Assembly: GCA_046350555.1 (NCBI GenBank)
Contig: JAXMAF010000025.1
Span: 13,699-77,698, forward strand
Reading direction: 5' to 3'
Length of the DNA: 64,000 nt
DNA from: JAXMAF01 sp046350555
GTDB lineage: Bacteria > Planctomycetota > Phycisphaerae > Phycisphaerales > SM1A02
A program made the position numbers and the translations under genes. Shown in pieces: positions 8,163 to 17,667 of this stretch. The number at the start of each line of letters is the position of its first letter. Position 1 is the first letter of the stretch. Under the pieces are notes generated by a model that was given only the letters and a program-made list of their open reading frames with translations, was not told the DNA's origin and did no database searches.

Positions 8163-8537
8163 CTAGACGCGGCGACGCTTCGGTGCGCGGCAGCCGTTGT
8201 GGGGAATCGACGTGTGGTCCTCGACCGCGGTCACCTTCAGGCCGTTGGCCTGGAGGGCGGTCACCGCGGACTCGCGGCCGGGGCCCGGACCCTTCACTCG
8301 CACCTCGACCTCCTTCATTCCAAGGCGGCGAGCCTTGTTGACGGCCTTCTCGGAGGCGCGGCTCGCCGCGAACGGCGTGCTCTTGCGGGCACCCTTGAAG
8401 CCGACGGTACCGGCCGAGTCCCAGCAAATCGTCTCACCGTTCACATCGGTGATCGTGACCATCGTGTTGTTGAACGTCGCGTTCACGTGCACGATGCCCT
8501 TGAGGACGTTCTTGCGGATCTTCTTTTTGCTGGCCAT
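8163..8537 (-). CDS. rpsK: Small-subunit ribosomal protein uS11
   Basis: 124 residues, normal S11 length. It starts MASKKKIRKNVLKGIVHV and contains NATFNNTMVTITDVNGETIC, the S11 hallmark, and KVTAVEDHTSIPHNGCRAPK at the C-terminus with the RRRV end. S11 lies on the platform of the 30S subunit near the 3' end of 16S rRNA and contacts S6/S18 and the mRNA exit channel. It follows rpsM after a repeat-filled spacer of 215 bp and precedes rpoA. Confidence 0.96.
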   Translation of the reverse strand: MASKKKIRKNVLKGIVHVNATFNNTMVTITDVNGETICWDSAGTVGFKGARKSTPFAASRASEKAVNKARRLGMKEVEVRVKGPGPGRESAVTALQANGLKVTAVEDHTSIPHNGCRAPKRRRV

Positions 8538-8587
8538 GGGACGGTGATGGTTGGAGACGCGAGAGAGGGAGGCGGACGAGCAGCCGG

Positions 8588-8636
8588 AATCAGGAATCAG
8601 GAGTCAGGGAGCAGGGATCTGGGATCGGGGATCAGG
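8588..8636. repeat. Imperfect heptamer tandem repeat (7 units)
   Basis: Seven 7-bp units run head to tail: AATCAGG twice, then AGTCAGG, GAGCAGG, GATCTGG, GATCGGG and GATCAGG. They lie in the 215-bp spacer between rpsM and rpsK, beside R1 copies. This is a simple-sequence repeat of the heptameric kind seen in intergenic DNA of several bacterial groups. No coding sense is visible. Confidence 0.85.
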
Positions 8637-8672
8637 ATCGAGACACAAAGGCAAGCACCCATTCCGGAAAAG

Positions 8673-8742
8673 CGAGTGTCGGCCCAGAGGGCCGAACGGA
8701 GCGCTCAAGTTGCTCCGGCCCGGAGGGCCGAACGGAGCGCTC
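8673..8742 (-). repeat. R1 hairpin element, full copy 5 plus a truncated copy (after rpsM)
   Basis: A full R1 copy (8673-8706) and a partial one (8715-8742) that lacks the left flank lie head to tail. The partial copy ends 10 bp past the rpsM stop. Both keep the CGGCCC/GGGCCG stem and the AACGGAGCGCTC tail, with AGA and GGA/GAG-type loops. Confidence 0.82.
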
Positions 8743-8752
8743 TAAGGACTCC

Positions 8753-9130
8753 TTAGCCCTTCACGCCCTTCTTGCCGGCGACGGTCTTCTTCTTGCCCTT
8801 GCGCGTGCGGGCGTTGCAGCGTGTGCGCTGCCCGCGGACCGGAAGGCCCTTGCGGTGCCGGTCGCCGCGATAGCAGCGGATGTCCTTGAGTCGCTGGATG
8901 TCCTGCTGCACCTGGCGTCGCAGGGCGCCTTCGACGATGTATCCGGAATCGATGATCGACGCGATCGCCGCCACTTCCTGGTCGCTCAGCTCGTTCGAGC
9001 GGCGCTCGCCGTCGATCCCCGCCTTCGCGAGGATGACGTCGGCGAACTTGGGCCCGATGCCGTGGATGTACTGGAGCGCGTAGCGGATCTTCTTCTTGTC
9101 GGGAATGTCGATGCCGGCGAGACGAGGCAT
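8753..9130 (-). CDS. rpsM: Small-subunit ribosomal protein uS13
   Basis: 125 residues from the ATG at 9128-9130. The start MPRLAGIDIPDKKKIRYALQ and YIHGIGPKFADVILAKAGID are standard S13, followed by LKDIRCYRGDRHRKGLPVRG and QRTRCNARTRKGKKKTVAGK. S13 sits in the head of the 30S subunit and contacts the P-site tRNA and the 50S subunit (bridges B1a/B1b). The longer open frame upstream overlaps rpmJ and is not real. It follows rpmJ by 116 bp. Confidence 0.96.
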   Translation of the reverse strand: MPRLAGIDIPDKKKIRYALQYIHGIGPKFADVILAKAGIDGERRSNELSDQEVAAIASIIDSGYIVEGALRRQVQQDIQRLKDIRCYRGDRHRKGLPVRGQRTRCNARTRKGKKKTVAGKKGVKG

Positions 9131-9246
9131 GGTCGGGGTCCCTGCGGGTCTACCGCTGCTGACTGAGCCGTGCAGCGGAGTGCGGTGAAGTGCGTGAGGT
9201 TCGGACGGTGGCTGCGAGAGCCGCGGGCAAGCGCGGCGGGTGCGAC

Positions 9247-9363
9247 TCAGCCTTGGCGCTGCTTGAGCCGCGGATTCTTCTTGTTGATGACGTATCGCTT
9301 GCCCTTGCGGATCACGATCTGGCAATCGAGGGTTCGTCGCTTGATGCTGCTGCGGACCTTCAT
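9247..9363 (-). CDS. rpmJ: Large-subunit ribosomal protein bL36, zinc-free form
   Basis: 38 residues: MKVRSSIKRRTLDCQIVIRK, then GKRYVINKKNPRLKQRQG. It keeps the L36 ends (MKVR and KQRQG), but of the usual Cys-x2-Cys-x12-Cys-x4-His zinc set only one Cys remains (in TLDCQ). This is the C-minus type of L36, which does not need zinc. It lies between infA and rpsM, the standard place for rpmJ. Confidence 0.95.
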   Translation of the reverse strand: MKVRSSIKRRTLDCQIVIRKGKRYVINKKNPRLKQRQG

Positions 9364-9523
9364 GACGGGCTTCCTTCGGGGCTGAATTCGCCGACGCGAT
9401 CGCGTGGGCGGGAGTGAGCGGGGCACGGCTCGGGACAGACGGGGAGTGTAGGCCGGGACCATCTGCCGAGCACATTCCCGTGGGCTGATCGCCGCGCTTG
9501 CGTGCGGGCGCAGGCGTGATGGA

Positions 9524-9739
9524 TCACTGTCGATAGACGATGCGTCCCTTGGTCATGTCGTATGGACTCAGCTCCACCGTGACGCGATCTCCGGGAAGGA
9601 TGCGGATGAAGAACTTCCGCATCTTGCCGCTCACGTAGGCCAGGATCTCCTGGTTGTTCTGGAGCCGGACGCGGAACATCGCGTCGGGCAGGGCCTCGGT
9701 GACCTCGGCTTCCAAGGTGATCTTGTCTTCTTTGGGCAT
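9524..9739 (-). CDS. infA: Translation initiation factor IF-1
   Basis: 71 residues with the S1-type OB fold typical of IF-1: MPKEDKITLEAEVTEALPDA, then MFRVRLQNNQEILAYVSGKM, RKFFIRILPGDRVTVELSPY and DMTKGRIVYRQ. IF-1 binds the A site of the 30S subunit during initiation. The start at 9739 gives the usual length; longer frames run into map. It sits between map and rpmJ as in many bacteria. Confidence 0.97.
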   Translation of the reverse strand: MPKEDKITLEAEVTEALPDAMFRVRLQNNQEILAYVSGKMRKFFIRILPGDRVTVELSPYDMTKGRIVYRQ

Positions 9740-9837
9740 CGGGTGGTGTGTTGGTCTTTGGTCGTTCGTCGTGGCTCGATGGTCTCGGGCTGTCGAGCAG
9801 GCGCCGCCTGCCGCGGGATCGGAAATCGTGCCAGTCG

Positions 9838-10689
9838 TCAGCGGCCGTCGGTGAGGATGTCGGCCCCGTCGCGGGTGACCGCGATCGTGTGCTCGAAGTG
9901 GGCCGATGCGAGTCGGTCGGCCGTCGAAACGGTCCACCCGTCGTCGCCCTCGATCGTGGCCGCACGGCCGAGCACGAGCATGGGCTCGATCGCCAAGGTC
10001 ATTCCCGGCCGAAGCGTGAAGTCGCGCTGCTCGCGCTCGGGATCGACGAAGCCCGGAACCTCGGGCGCCTCGTGCAGCCGGCGACCGATGCCGTGGCCCA
10101 CGTAGTCGCGCACGACGCCGAGACCGGCCTCCTCCGCGAGGCGTTGCATGCAACCGGCGATCTCGCTCCAGCGTCGCCCCGGGCGCACCATCTCGATGGC
10201 GACGTCGAGGACGCGCCGCGTCGTCTCCAGAAGCGATCGCGACGCGTCGGCGATCGGTTCGATGGCCACCGTGATCGCCGAATCGGCGCACCATCCGTCG
10301 ACCGAGGCGCCGCAGTCGATGCTCACCACGTCGCCACGTCGCAGCACGCGCCGACCCGGCACGCCGTGGACGAGCTCCTCGTTCACGCTGACGCACGTCA
10401 CCGCCGGAAAGCCCTCGCCGGCGACATAGGTTGGATAGTTGAGGAACAAGGGACGGACGTCGGTGCCGAGGCGCTCCGCGCAGCGCCGGATCGCGGCTTC
10501 GGCGGATGCGTTCACGTCGAATGTCGTCGCGCCGTCCACGCATGCCGCGGCGGCCGCATCGAGGGCGGCGCGCACGACGCGACCGGCGCGGCGCATCGCC
10601 TCGATCTCGGTCGCGGAGCGCAGCGCGATCTCGACGCCGCGCTGGGCGCGGCTGGTCGATCGAGAACCTGGAGCGAGGAGACGGGACAT
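9838..10689 (-). CDS. map: Methionine aminopeptidase, type I
   Basis: 283 residues. The five metal ligands of type I MetAP are visible: Asp in VVSIDCGASVDG, Asp in GWCADSAIT, His in YVGHGIGRRLHE, Glu in TLAIEPMLVLG and Glu in AHFEHTIAVT. NYPTYVAGEGFPAVTCVSVN and NEELVHGVPG are the conserved substrate-pocket regions. The enzyme removes the initiator Met from nascent proteins. It lies between secY and infA; a 224-bp spacer with R2 copy C precedes it. The N-terminus has about 20 extra residues, so the true start could be slightly downstream. Confidence 0.95.
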   Translation of the reverse strand: MSRLLAPGSRSTSRAQRGVEIALRSATEIEAMRRAGRVVRAALDAAAAACVDGATTFDVNASAEAAIRRCAERLGTDVRPLFLNYPTYVAGEGFPAVTCVSVNEELVHGVPGRRVLRRGDVVSIDCGASVDGWCADSAITVAIEPIADASRSLLETTRRVLDVAIEMVRPGRRWSEIAGCMQRLAEEAGLGVVRDYVGHGIGRRLHEAPEVPGFVDPEREQRDFTLRPGMTLAIEPMLVLGRAATIEGDDGWTVSTADRLASAHFEHTIAVTRDGADILTDGR

Positions 10690-10745
10690 GTGACGATGGT
10701 TCGGTCGACTCGGCTGTGGCAGGTTCGGTTCGCAGGTGCGCTATG

Positions 10746-10838
10746 CGTCGCAGTTGATTCTCGCCCCACCCAACCCAATTCCGCCGTGAGACGCCGCTGT
10801 GGGCAAGGAGTCGAACGCATGGAGGTCTGCTGGAATCC
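10746..10838 (-). repeat. R2 dispersed intergenic element, copy C (secY-map spacer)
   Basis: A well-preserved R2 copy that begins 75 bp past the secY stop. Its plus-strand blocks TCTCGCCCCACCCAACCCAA, GTGGGCAAGGAGTCGAACGC and ATGGAGGTCTGCTGGAATCC match copy B with only a few differences. Confidence 0.88.
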
Positions 10839-10913
10839 GCATGCGTGCGTCGTCGATGCCCCTCGCGCCAGCGCGGGTGTGCGGCGGCGACGCCGCGCAG
10901 TGCCGGAGCAGCC

Positions 10914-12326
<1,413 letters not shown>

Positions 12327-12357
12327 GATTTGGCAGGTCGGACGGCCGAGCGACGGC

Positions 12358-12912
12358 TCAGTCCGGCCCGTTCTCCTTCGACTTGGGCGCCTTCGACTGG
12401 GCGGCCGGCTTGGCCGCGCCGGCCTTCGCCACGGTCGAACCTTGATCGCGCTTCCATGTGGCCCGCACAACCTCGTTCACGGCGCCCCCCGCCTTCTCGA
12501 TCTTCGCCTTTGCGCTCGCAGAGAACTTGGCGGCGGTGACCTTGAGCTGCTTCGTCAGGTCGCCTTCGCCAAGCACCTTCAGCGGAAGGCGGGCGTCGCG
12601 GACCAGGCCGAGCTTCGCGAGCGACTCGACGGTGACGTCGCTGCCATTCTCGCAGCGGGCCTCGAGCGCCTTCAGGTTCACCACGTGGTATTCCGTCGCG
12701 AACTGCACGTTGCTGAAGCCCCGCTTGGGCATGCGCTGCGCAAAGGGCTTCTGGCCGCCTTCATATGCGGCCTTGAAGCTCCAGCCGGAACGCGACGTGG
12801 CGCCCTTCTGTCCGCGACCCGACGTCTTGCCATGGCCGCTTCCGCGACCTCGACCGACGCGCTTGCGCGCCTTGTGACGTCCGACTTGCTCGGTGATGTC
12901 GTGGATCATCAT
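12358..12912 (-). CDS. rplO: Large-subunit ribosomal protein uL15
   Basis: 184 residues. The N-terminus has RKRVGRGRGSGHGKTSGRGQ and KGATSRSGWSFKAAYEGGQK, the L15 glycine-rich start, and PFAQRMPKRGFSN is the L15 signature that follows. It has a C-terminal Lys/Ala tail (SKAPKSKENGPD) of about 30 residues beyond the usual 145-150. Two adjacent Met codons exist; either may start. rpmD (L30), often between rpsE and rplO, is absent, and a 217-bp spacer takes its place. Confidence 0.94.
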   Translation of the reverse strand: MMIHDITEQVGRHKARKRVGRGRGSGHGKTSGRGQKGATSRSGWSFKAAYEGGQKPFAQRMPKRGFSNVQFATEYHVVNLKALEARCENGSDVTVESLAKLGLVRDARLPLKVLGEGDLTKQLKVTAAKFSASAKAKIEKAGGAVNEVVRATWKRDQGSTVAKAGAAKPAAQSKAPKSKENGPD

Positions 12913-13129
12913 GGGATCTGGGTTCCGATGGAGGGTCGTGGGGTGAATCGCCGCAAGGAGCGTGCCGGGTCGTGGCGAATCGTGTGAACGGTCGGGAAGA
13001 AACTGCCAGCGAGGAAACCAGCCGCGAAGGATTCGAATCGAACGTTGCGGGGGAAGTCGGTGTCGAACGAAAGGAACTGGGTTTCGATCGCGTGGCGACG
13101 GCGATCGAATTCACGGGCCGCCCGGTGAA
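12913..13129. other. rpsE-rplO spacer with a hairpin just past the rpsE stop
   Basis: 217 bp with no gene where rpmD would be expected. At 13109-13130, touching the rpsE stop, there is an inverted repeat: ATTCACGG and CCGGTGAAT around GCCGC. No T-run follows on the minus strand. It could slow or process the transcript. No trace of an L30 coding frame was found. Confidence 0.45.
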
Positions 13130-13831
13130 TCAGGCGCTGCCGCCCTCGGCCGGGGCATCGGTCACGGGCATCGAGCCGCCACCACCGCCACCACCACCGC
13201 CGCCGCCGCGAGGACCGCGTCGCGGGCCTCGGCGATTGCGACGATCGTCGGCGACCGTGTTGACGGGCGCGGCGGCCTTCTCGCCGCGCGGCGTGACCGC
13301 CATGAACGCCTTGCCGCGCTCGATTGCATCCTCGACGGCCGTGTTTGGCAGCTCCACGCCGCGGAGCCGCTGGACCGTCTCGCGACGGCGGAGCTGCTCC
13401 ATCGCCGCGAGCGTCGCCTTGACGGTGTTCTTGGGATTGCTCGATCCGTAGCACTTGGTGAGGCAGTCCTTGATGCCGATCATCTCCAGCACCGCCCGCA
13501 CCGGCGCGCCGGCGATGACGCCGGTTCCGGGGGAGGCGGGAATCAGGCGCACGATGCAGGCGCCGAAGCGCCCGGCGACGGCGTGGGGGATGGTGCGGTC
13601 CTGGAGCGCGTATCCGCGCATCTTGCGCTTGCCTTCCTTCTGCGCCTTCTCGATCGCCTGGGGAACCTGGTTCGCCTTCGAGTAGCCGATGCCGACGCGC
13701 CCGGAGCGGTCGCCGACGACGACGAGCGCGCCGAAGCTGAAGCGGCGGCCGCCCTTCACCGTCGCGGCCGTGCGATAGATGCCGACGGTGGTGGACTCGA
13801 TGGAGGAGATTTCGTCGAGAACATCAGGCAT
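13130..13831 (-). CDS. rpsE: Small-subunit ribosomal protein uS5
   Basis: 233 residues, longer than the usual 165-200. The double-stranded RNA-binding part shows TVKGGRRFSFGALVVVGDRS and VGIGYSKANQVPQAIEKAQK; the second domain has PASPGTGVIAGAPVRAVLEM and LTKCYGSSNPKNTVKATLAA. S5 helps translation accuracy and mRNA unwinding in the 30S subunit. The C-terminus is an Arg-rich stretch followed by eleven Gly and a short acidic end, encoded by a CCG/CCA simple repeat at about 13185-13215. This tail is outside the conserved fold. Confidence 0.95.
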   Translation of the reverse strand: MPDVLDEISSIESTTVGIYRTAATVKGGRRFSFGALVVVGDRSGRVGIGYSKANQVPQAIEKAQKEGKRKMRGYALQDRTIPHAVAGRFGACIVRLIPASPGTGVIAGAPVRAVLEMIGIKDCLTKCYGSSNPKNTVKATLAAMEQLRRRETVQRLRGVELPNTAVEDAIERGKAFMAVTPRGEKAAAPVNTVADDRRNRRGPRRGPRGGGGGGGGGGGSMPVTDAPAEGGSA

Positions 13832-13927
13832 TGTTGTGCTCGTGCAAGGAAGTGCCCAAGGCCGGACAGGAAGGCGGGTCGAATGGCGGAAGGGTGAAGG
13901 AGGCGCAGGTCGGGTGGAGGAACGGGC

Positions 13928-14293
13928 TCAGAATTGCAGGCCGCCTTCGCGGGCCGCGTCGGCGAGGGCCTTGATTCGTCCGTGGTAGCGAAAGCCGTTG
14001 CGATCGAAGACGACCTTGCTGACGCCGGCCTTCCTGGCCCGCTCCGCAATCGCCTTGCCGATGGCCTTCGCCGCCTCGGCATTGCTGCCCGAGGCGTTCT
14101 CGGCCACCGCGCCATCGACGCTCGACGCGGCGGCAAGCGTGCGGCCGCTGAGGTCGTCGATCACCTGCACGTAGATGTGCTTGATCGATCGGAAGACCGT
14201 GAGGCGCGGCCGGTCCGGCGAACCGAAGACGCGCTTGCGGATGCCCTGCTTGCGCCGCTGCCGGCGGACGTTCTTGAGAATGGACTTCTTCAT
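13928..14293 (-). CDS. rplR: Large-subunit ribosomal protein uL18
   Basis: 121 residues from the ATG at 14291-14293. MKKSILKNVRRQRRKQGIRK, RVFGSPDRPRLTVFRSIKHI, YVQVIDDLSGRTLAAASS and VVFDRNGFRYHGRIKALADA are all typical. L18 binds 5S rRNA together with L5 and L25. The longer frame upstream overlaps rplF and is discarded. It lies between rplF and rpsE, with spacers of about 95-115 bp on both sides. Confidence 0.96.
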   Translation of the reverse strand: MKKSILKNVRRQRRKQGIRKRVFGSPDRPRLTVFRSIKHIYVQVIDDLSGRTLAAASSVDGAVAENASGSNAEAAKAIGKAIAERARKAGVSKVVFDRNGFRYHGRIKALADAAREGGLQF

Positions 14294-14406
14294 GGCCTGC
14301 GCCTCTGAAACCGCGCCAAGGTTGGAACCGGCGGAGATGGAACCGGCTTGGAACGAGCGTGGGAACCCCAAAACACGAAACTGGTAGACGAAACTCCAAG
14401 ACGAAA

Positions 14407-14967
14407 CTAGCTGCCGAACGCCTTGCCCTGCTTTCGCTGGATGACCTCGTCGGAGTACTTGATGCCCTTGCCGTTGTACGGCTCGGGCTCGCGCCTCGAG
14501 CGGATCGCCGCGGCGAACTGTCCGACCATCTGCTTGTCCGGACCGGTGATCGTGATCTGCGTCCCCTGGGCGATGTCGACCTTCACGCCCGCGGGAACCT
14601 CGAGCTTGCACGGGTCGGCGTACCCGACGGTGAGGATCAGCTCCTTGCCCTGCAACTTGGCCTGCCAGCCGACGCCGACGATCTCGAGCTTGCGCTCGTA
14701 GCCCTTGGTGACGCCTTCGACCATGTTGTCGAGGACGGCGCGCGTGGTGCCCCAGAAGGCCCGGATCTCGCCGCTCTCCATCGCCGACTCGGGGATCGTG
14801 CAGACGATCTGCTTCTCGCTCTCGGTCCACGCCACCGAGACCTCAGGGCGATGAACGAACGACAGCGAACCCTTTGGTCCGGTGATGTCGATCTTCCGCA
14901 GCGAAGGGTTGATCGCGACCTTCACGCCGGCGGGAACTTTGACGGGCTGCTTGCCGATGCGGGACAT
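14407..14967 (-). CDS. rplF: Large-subunit ribosomal protein uL6
   Basis: 186 residues. It starts MSRIGKQPVKVPAGVKV, and has LDNMVEGVTKGYERKLEIVG, VGWQAKLQGKELILTVGYAD and the C-terminal signature REPEPYNGKGIKYSDEVIQR, followed by KQGKAFGS. L6 has two related domains and sits at the base of the stalk near the sarcin-ricin loop. The start at 14967 is the only one that fits the family. Confidence 0.96.
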   Translation of the reverse strand: MSRIGKQPVKVPAGVKVAINPSLRKIDITGPKGSLSFVHRPEVSVAWTESEKQIVCTIPESAMESGEIRAFWGTTRAVLDNMVEGVTKGYERKLEIVGVGWQAKLQGKELILTVGYADPCKLEVPAGVKVDIAQGTQITITGPDKQMVGQFAAAIRSRREPEPYNGKGIKYSDEVIQRKQGKAFGS

Positions 14968-15038
14968 GGGTGGAGACCGTGACGAAAGGCGGGCGGAGGT
15001 GGAAACGAAGCCGGATGGGGATGCGACGGCGATGCGTG

Positions 15039-15437
15039 CTAGCAGACGGTGGCCACGATCTCGCCGCCGATCCGATTCTCGCGGCACTTGCGGTCGCTCA
15101 TGACACCGTGGCTCGTCGAGACGATGGCGATGCCGAGCCCCTGGAGCGGGCGGGGAATCTGCTCCACGCCCGAATAGACGCGGCAGCCGGTGCTCGACAC
15201 GCGGTCGATCGAGTTGATCAGCCGCTCGCCGTTTGGCCCGTACTTGAGGTCGATCTTGATCAGGCCGATGCGTCCGTCCTCGACGACCTCGAAGCGCGAG
15301 ATGTACCCCTCCTCGGCGAGCACGTTGGCGACGCCGCGGTTGAGCTTGTTGTTGAGGCAGTTGCACTGCCTCTGGCGGTTCCGGACCGCGTTGCGGATCC
15401 GGGTGAGCATGTCGGCTGTCAGGTCCTGAATGGCCAT
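15039..15437 (-). CDS. rpsH: Small-subunit ribosomal protein uS8
   Basis: 132 residues. MAIQDLTADMLTRIRNAVRN is a typical S8 start, LAEEGYISRFEVVEDGRIGL lies in the middle, and the C-terminal GIAIVSTSHGVMSDRKCREN is the S8 signature. It binds helix 21 of 16S rRNA. In E. coli S8 represses the spc operon; no such site can be judged here. A small family difference is the cysteine pair RQRQCNCLNNKLNRG. Confidence 0.96.
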   Translation of the reverse strand: MAIQDLTADMLTRIRNAVRNRQRQCNCLNNKLNRGVANVLAEEGYISRFEVVEDGRIGLIKIDLKYGPNGERLINSIDRVSSTGCRVYSGVEQIPRPLQGLGIAIVSTSHGVMSDRKCRENRIGGEIVATVC

Positions 15438-15572
15438 GATCGGCGGTTCCTGGGTCGAAGACGAGCAACTGAGGCGAACGAGCAGGGTCGGACGAACACA
15501 ACGCAAGCCAGCCGCGGCCGAAGAAGGCCGCCACGAGGCGCTCCGGCGAGGCCCGGGGCGCGCCAGCCCGGC

Positions 15573-15758
15573 TCACCAACTGGCCTTGCGCATCCCCGGG
15601 ATCATGCCTTGCAGCGCGAGCTCGCGCAGCATGATCCGGCTGATGCGGAACTTCCGGTAGTAGCCGCGCGAGCGGCCCGTGATCTCACAGCGGTTGGTGT
15701 GCCGCGTGCGGTACTTGGACGGGAGCTTCATCTGGGCGAAGACGGCCTTGCTTGCCAT
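15573..15758 (-). CDS. rpsN: Small-subunit ribosomal protein uS14, zinc-free short form
   Basis: 61 residues, the length of the zinc-binding type Z form, yet the four-Cys motif is reduced to one Cys (in HTNRCEITGRSRGYYRKF). The C-terminus RISRIMLRELALQGMIPGMR, followed by KASW, is diagnostic of S14. So this is a short S14 that has lost zinc binding, in line with the zinc-free L36 nearby. It lies in the conserved rplE-rpsN-rpsH order. Confidence 0.95.
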   Translation of the reverse strand: MASKAVFAQMKLPSKYRTRHTNRCEITGRSRGYYRKFRISRIMLRELALQGMIPGMRKASW

Positions 15759-15825
15759 GGCTTGGTTTCCAAATCAGTGAATCGAGTCGATGCTCGCGGT
15801 CGTTGGGCGCGACGGCGAACCGCGC

Positions 15826-16437
15826 TCAGCGGGACTTTTCCTCGGGTCGGACGAACGGCATGCCGAGCTCGCGGAGCACGAACTTGCTCCGCTCGGGGTC
15901 GCTGTTGGCGAAGACGATGTTGATGTTCATGCCGTGCGAGAACTGCACGCTGGCCATGTTGATCTCCGGCCAGACCGCCTGTTCCGAAAGGCCCATCGCA
16001 TAGTTGCCGCCCTTGTCGAACGAGTTGTCCGGGACGCCGCGGAAGTCCTTGATGCGGGGGATGGCCAGGTGGATCAGGCGGTCCAGGAAGCTCCACATGC
16101 GCTGCCCGCGGAGCGTCACCATGAACGCCGAGGGCGCACCCTCGCGCACCTTGAAGTTCGACACCGACTTCTTGGCGAGGATCATCACCGGCTTCTGGCC
16201 CGTGATGCTCGAGAGCGTGGCGATCACGGTGTCGCGCAGCTCGGGCTTGAGCTTCTGGTTCTCGAGGAAGCGACCGACGCCACAGTTGACGACGATCTTC
16301 TCGAGCTTGGGCAGCTCGTGCGGGTTCTCGAACCCGAACTGCTGCATCGCGGCGGGCACGACCTTCTCGCGGAAGAGCTGCTCGAGTCGAGCGGCCTTGC
16401 GCGGGGCGTGTGGCTTGGGGGCTGCGGTGGCTGGCAT
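15826..16437 (-). CDS. rplE: Large-subunit ribosomal protein uL5
   Basis: 203 residues. After a short Ala/Pro/Lys N-terminal extension come LPKLEKIVVNCGVGRFLENQ, ITGQKPVMILAKKSVSNFKV, REGAPSAFMVTLRGQRMWSF and LDRLIHLAIPRIKDFRGVP, all L5. The end FANSDPERSKFVLRELGMPF is also typical. L5 binds 5S rRNA and touches the P-site tRNA. It is the first intact gene downstream of the indel-rich patch. Confidence 0.96.
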   Translation of the reverse strand: MPATAAPKPHAPRKAARLEQLFREKVVPAAMQQFGFENPHELPKLEKIVVNCGVGRFLENQKLKPELRDTVIATLSSITGQKPVMILAKKSVSNFKVREGAPSAFMVTLRGQRMWSFLDRLIHLAIPRIKDFRGVPDNSFDKGGNYAMGLSEQAVWPEINMASVQFSHGMNINIVFANSDPERSKFVLRELGMPFVRPEEKSR

Positions 16438-16512
16438 GAAAGCTTCTGAGTCGGGGCCTGGCGAGGGAGTTGCGGTGGAGGACGGGGATGTCGGTGCGGT
16501 TCGGGCGACGGG

Positions 16513-16851
16513 TCAGCACGGCCTTGACGGTCTTCGCTGCGTGCTCGCGGCTGCCGCGCCGCGACGAACTTCGAGCCGTCGGGCTTGGTCGTGAACTGGA
16601 CGGCGTCGGCTTGCCGTCGACGACCGGGCCACGTTGCTGACGTGGATCGCCGCCTCGCGGCGAACGACGCCGCCCTCCGCACGGCCCGGCGGGCTTGTGC
16701 GCTTGGTGCGCAGGTTCGCTGCCCTGGATTTGTCGACGCGCTCGTCGTTGGGCGTGGGCGCCGACGATACGCGGTGCTGTCGTCCCGACGCGCCCTTGTC
16801 GTTGCCGGCGGTGACGATCACCAGCAGGCCCTTGCGGACATGGCGTGGCAT
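16513..16851 (-). CDS. rplX: Large-subunit ribosomal protein uL24, reading frame disrupted in this sequence
   Basis: The start MPRHVRKGLLVIVTAGNDKG (ATG at 16849-16851) is L24, which begins assembly of the 50S subunit. Later L24 segments lie partly in other frames: NLRTKRT, EGGVVRREAAIHVSNVA, then a shifted FTTKPDGSKFVAA-type piece near 16580. At least two net indels are needed to join them. The start shares one base with the rplN stop (TGATG), so the pair was translationally coupled. Because L24 and its neighbours are essential and all are broken within about 1.2 kb, consensus error is the likely cause. The 3' end is approximate. Confidence 0.75.
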   Translation of the reverse strand: MPRHVRKGLLVIVTAGNDKGASGRQHRVSSAPTPNDERVDKSRAANLRTKRTSPPGRAEGGVVRREAAIHVSNVARSSTASRRRPVHDQARRLEVRRGAAAASTQRRPSRPC

Positions 16852-17235
16852 CAGACGACCTCCGAGGCGAGCGAGACGATCGCCAGTTCTTCTCGCGGAG
16901 CGCGGCGACGCAGCGCCGAAGATGCGCGTTCCGCGCGCGGATTGCCTTCCTTGTCGATCAACACGCAGGCGTTGCCGTCGAAGCGGACGTACGATCCATG
17001 TCGTCGCGGATGCACCGGGTACTTGTCCGGACGATGATTGCCCTGGACCTTGTCGCCGATCACCGCTGGGTGCGCCGCCTTCTTCACGCGCAGACCACCT
17101 TGTCGTGCCCACCCCCAGCGAGATCGCGGTGAACTTTTCCGCGGGCGGTCGAGACACCGAGGAGGCGCCGATCACGGCCGCGATCTCGCGCCGCTGTTGT
17201 CGGCCACCTGGAGATGTGTTTCCCCTGGATCATGT
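16851..17235 (-). CDS. rplN: Large-subunit ribosomal protein uL14, reading frame disrupted in this sequence
   Basis: L14 pieces appear in order but in changing frames: MIQ (ATG at 17233-17235), GVSTARGK, KFTAISLGVG, KKAAHPAV, GDKVQG, then KYPVH and SYVRFDGNACVLIDKEGNPR, RIFGA and finally IVSLASEVV with the stop at 16851-16853. Together they rebuild a normal L14 of about 122-128 residues with many small indels. L14 is a core 50S protein beside L19 and the 30S bridge B8. The stop overlaps the rplX start by one base. Local sequence error is more likely than a pseudogene. Confidence 0.78.
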
Positions 17236-17372
17236 TCTGTTCGTCGAATCGGTCGGGGTGTTCTTCCGCCGCGCAGTTCCGGCGAGATCTCGCTAGCGCA
17301 CGGTGTCGAGCGGGCCTGTGGTCGACGAAATCATGTCGTTGAGGAGCGCAGCAGCATGCGCGGATCGCGGCG

Positions 17373-17667
17373 TCAACCTTGACCATGCTCCAGTAGGCTT
17401 GCCGTGGTCGACGTGACGCGGACGAGGACCCGTGACTTCGTCTTGGAGATCGGACGGCACTCGGCGATCTCGACACGGTCGCCGATCTGCGACTCGCTCT
17501 TCCTTTCGTCGGGACGCAGCACGGTGCTGCCGAACGTACTTGCCGTACTTGGGGTGCTTCGATCAGCGCGATCGTACGACGGTGCGTCTTGCCGCGCCTT
17601 GTCGCCTTGACGATCCTCGCCATCGGCGCGGGCGCGCTCCGGAACAATGACGGTCTTGAGGACTCAT
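17373..17667 (-). CDS. rpsQ: Small-subunit ribosomal protein uS17, reading frame disrupted in this sequence
   Basis: The ATG at 17665-17667 lies just past the rpmC end. S17 segments can be read in mixed frames: KTVIVPERA-like start, KTHRRTIALIE, HPKYGKYV, STVLRPDERK, then a clean last third SQIGDRVEIAECRPISKTKS followed by RVLVRVTSTTASLLEHGQG and TGA at 17373-17375. S17 is a primary 16S rRNA binder of the 30S body. At least two indels are required. It occupies the normal slot between rpmC and rplN; a 137-bp spacer follows. Confidence 0.72.

Noticed and set aside
10746..10838. R2 as the 3' end of a coding gene
   Set aside because: R2 copies have open frames in some directions, but each lies past a stop codon and the frames differ between copies.
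16513..17667. rplX, rplN and rpsQ as true pseudogenes
   Set aside because: These genes are essential, three in a row are broken, and neighbours are perfect. Sequence error is far more likely, so they are listed as genes with a disrupted frame.
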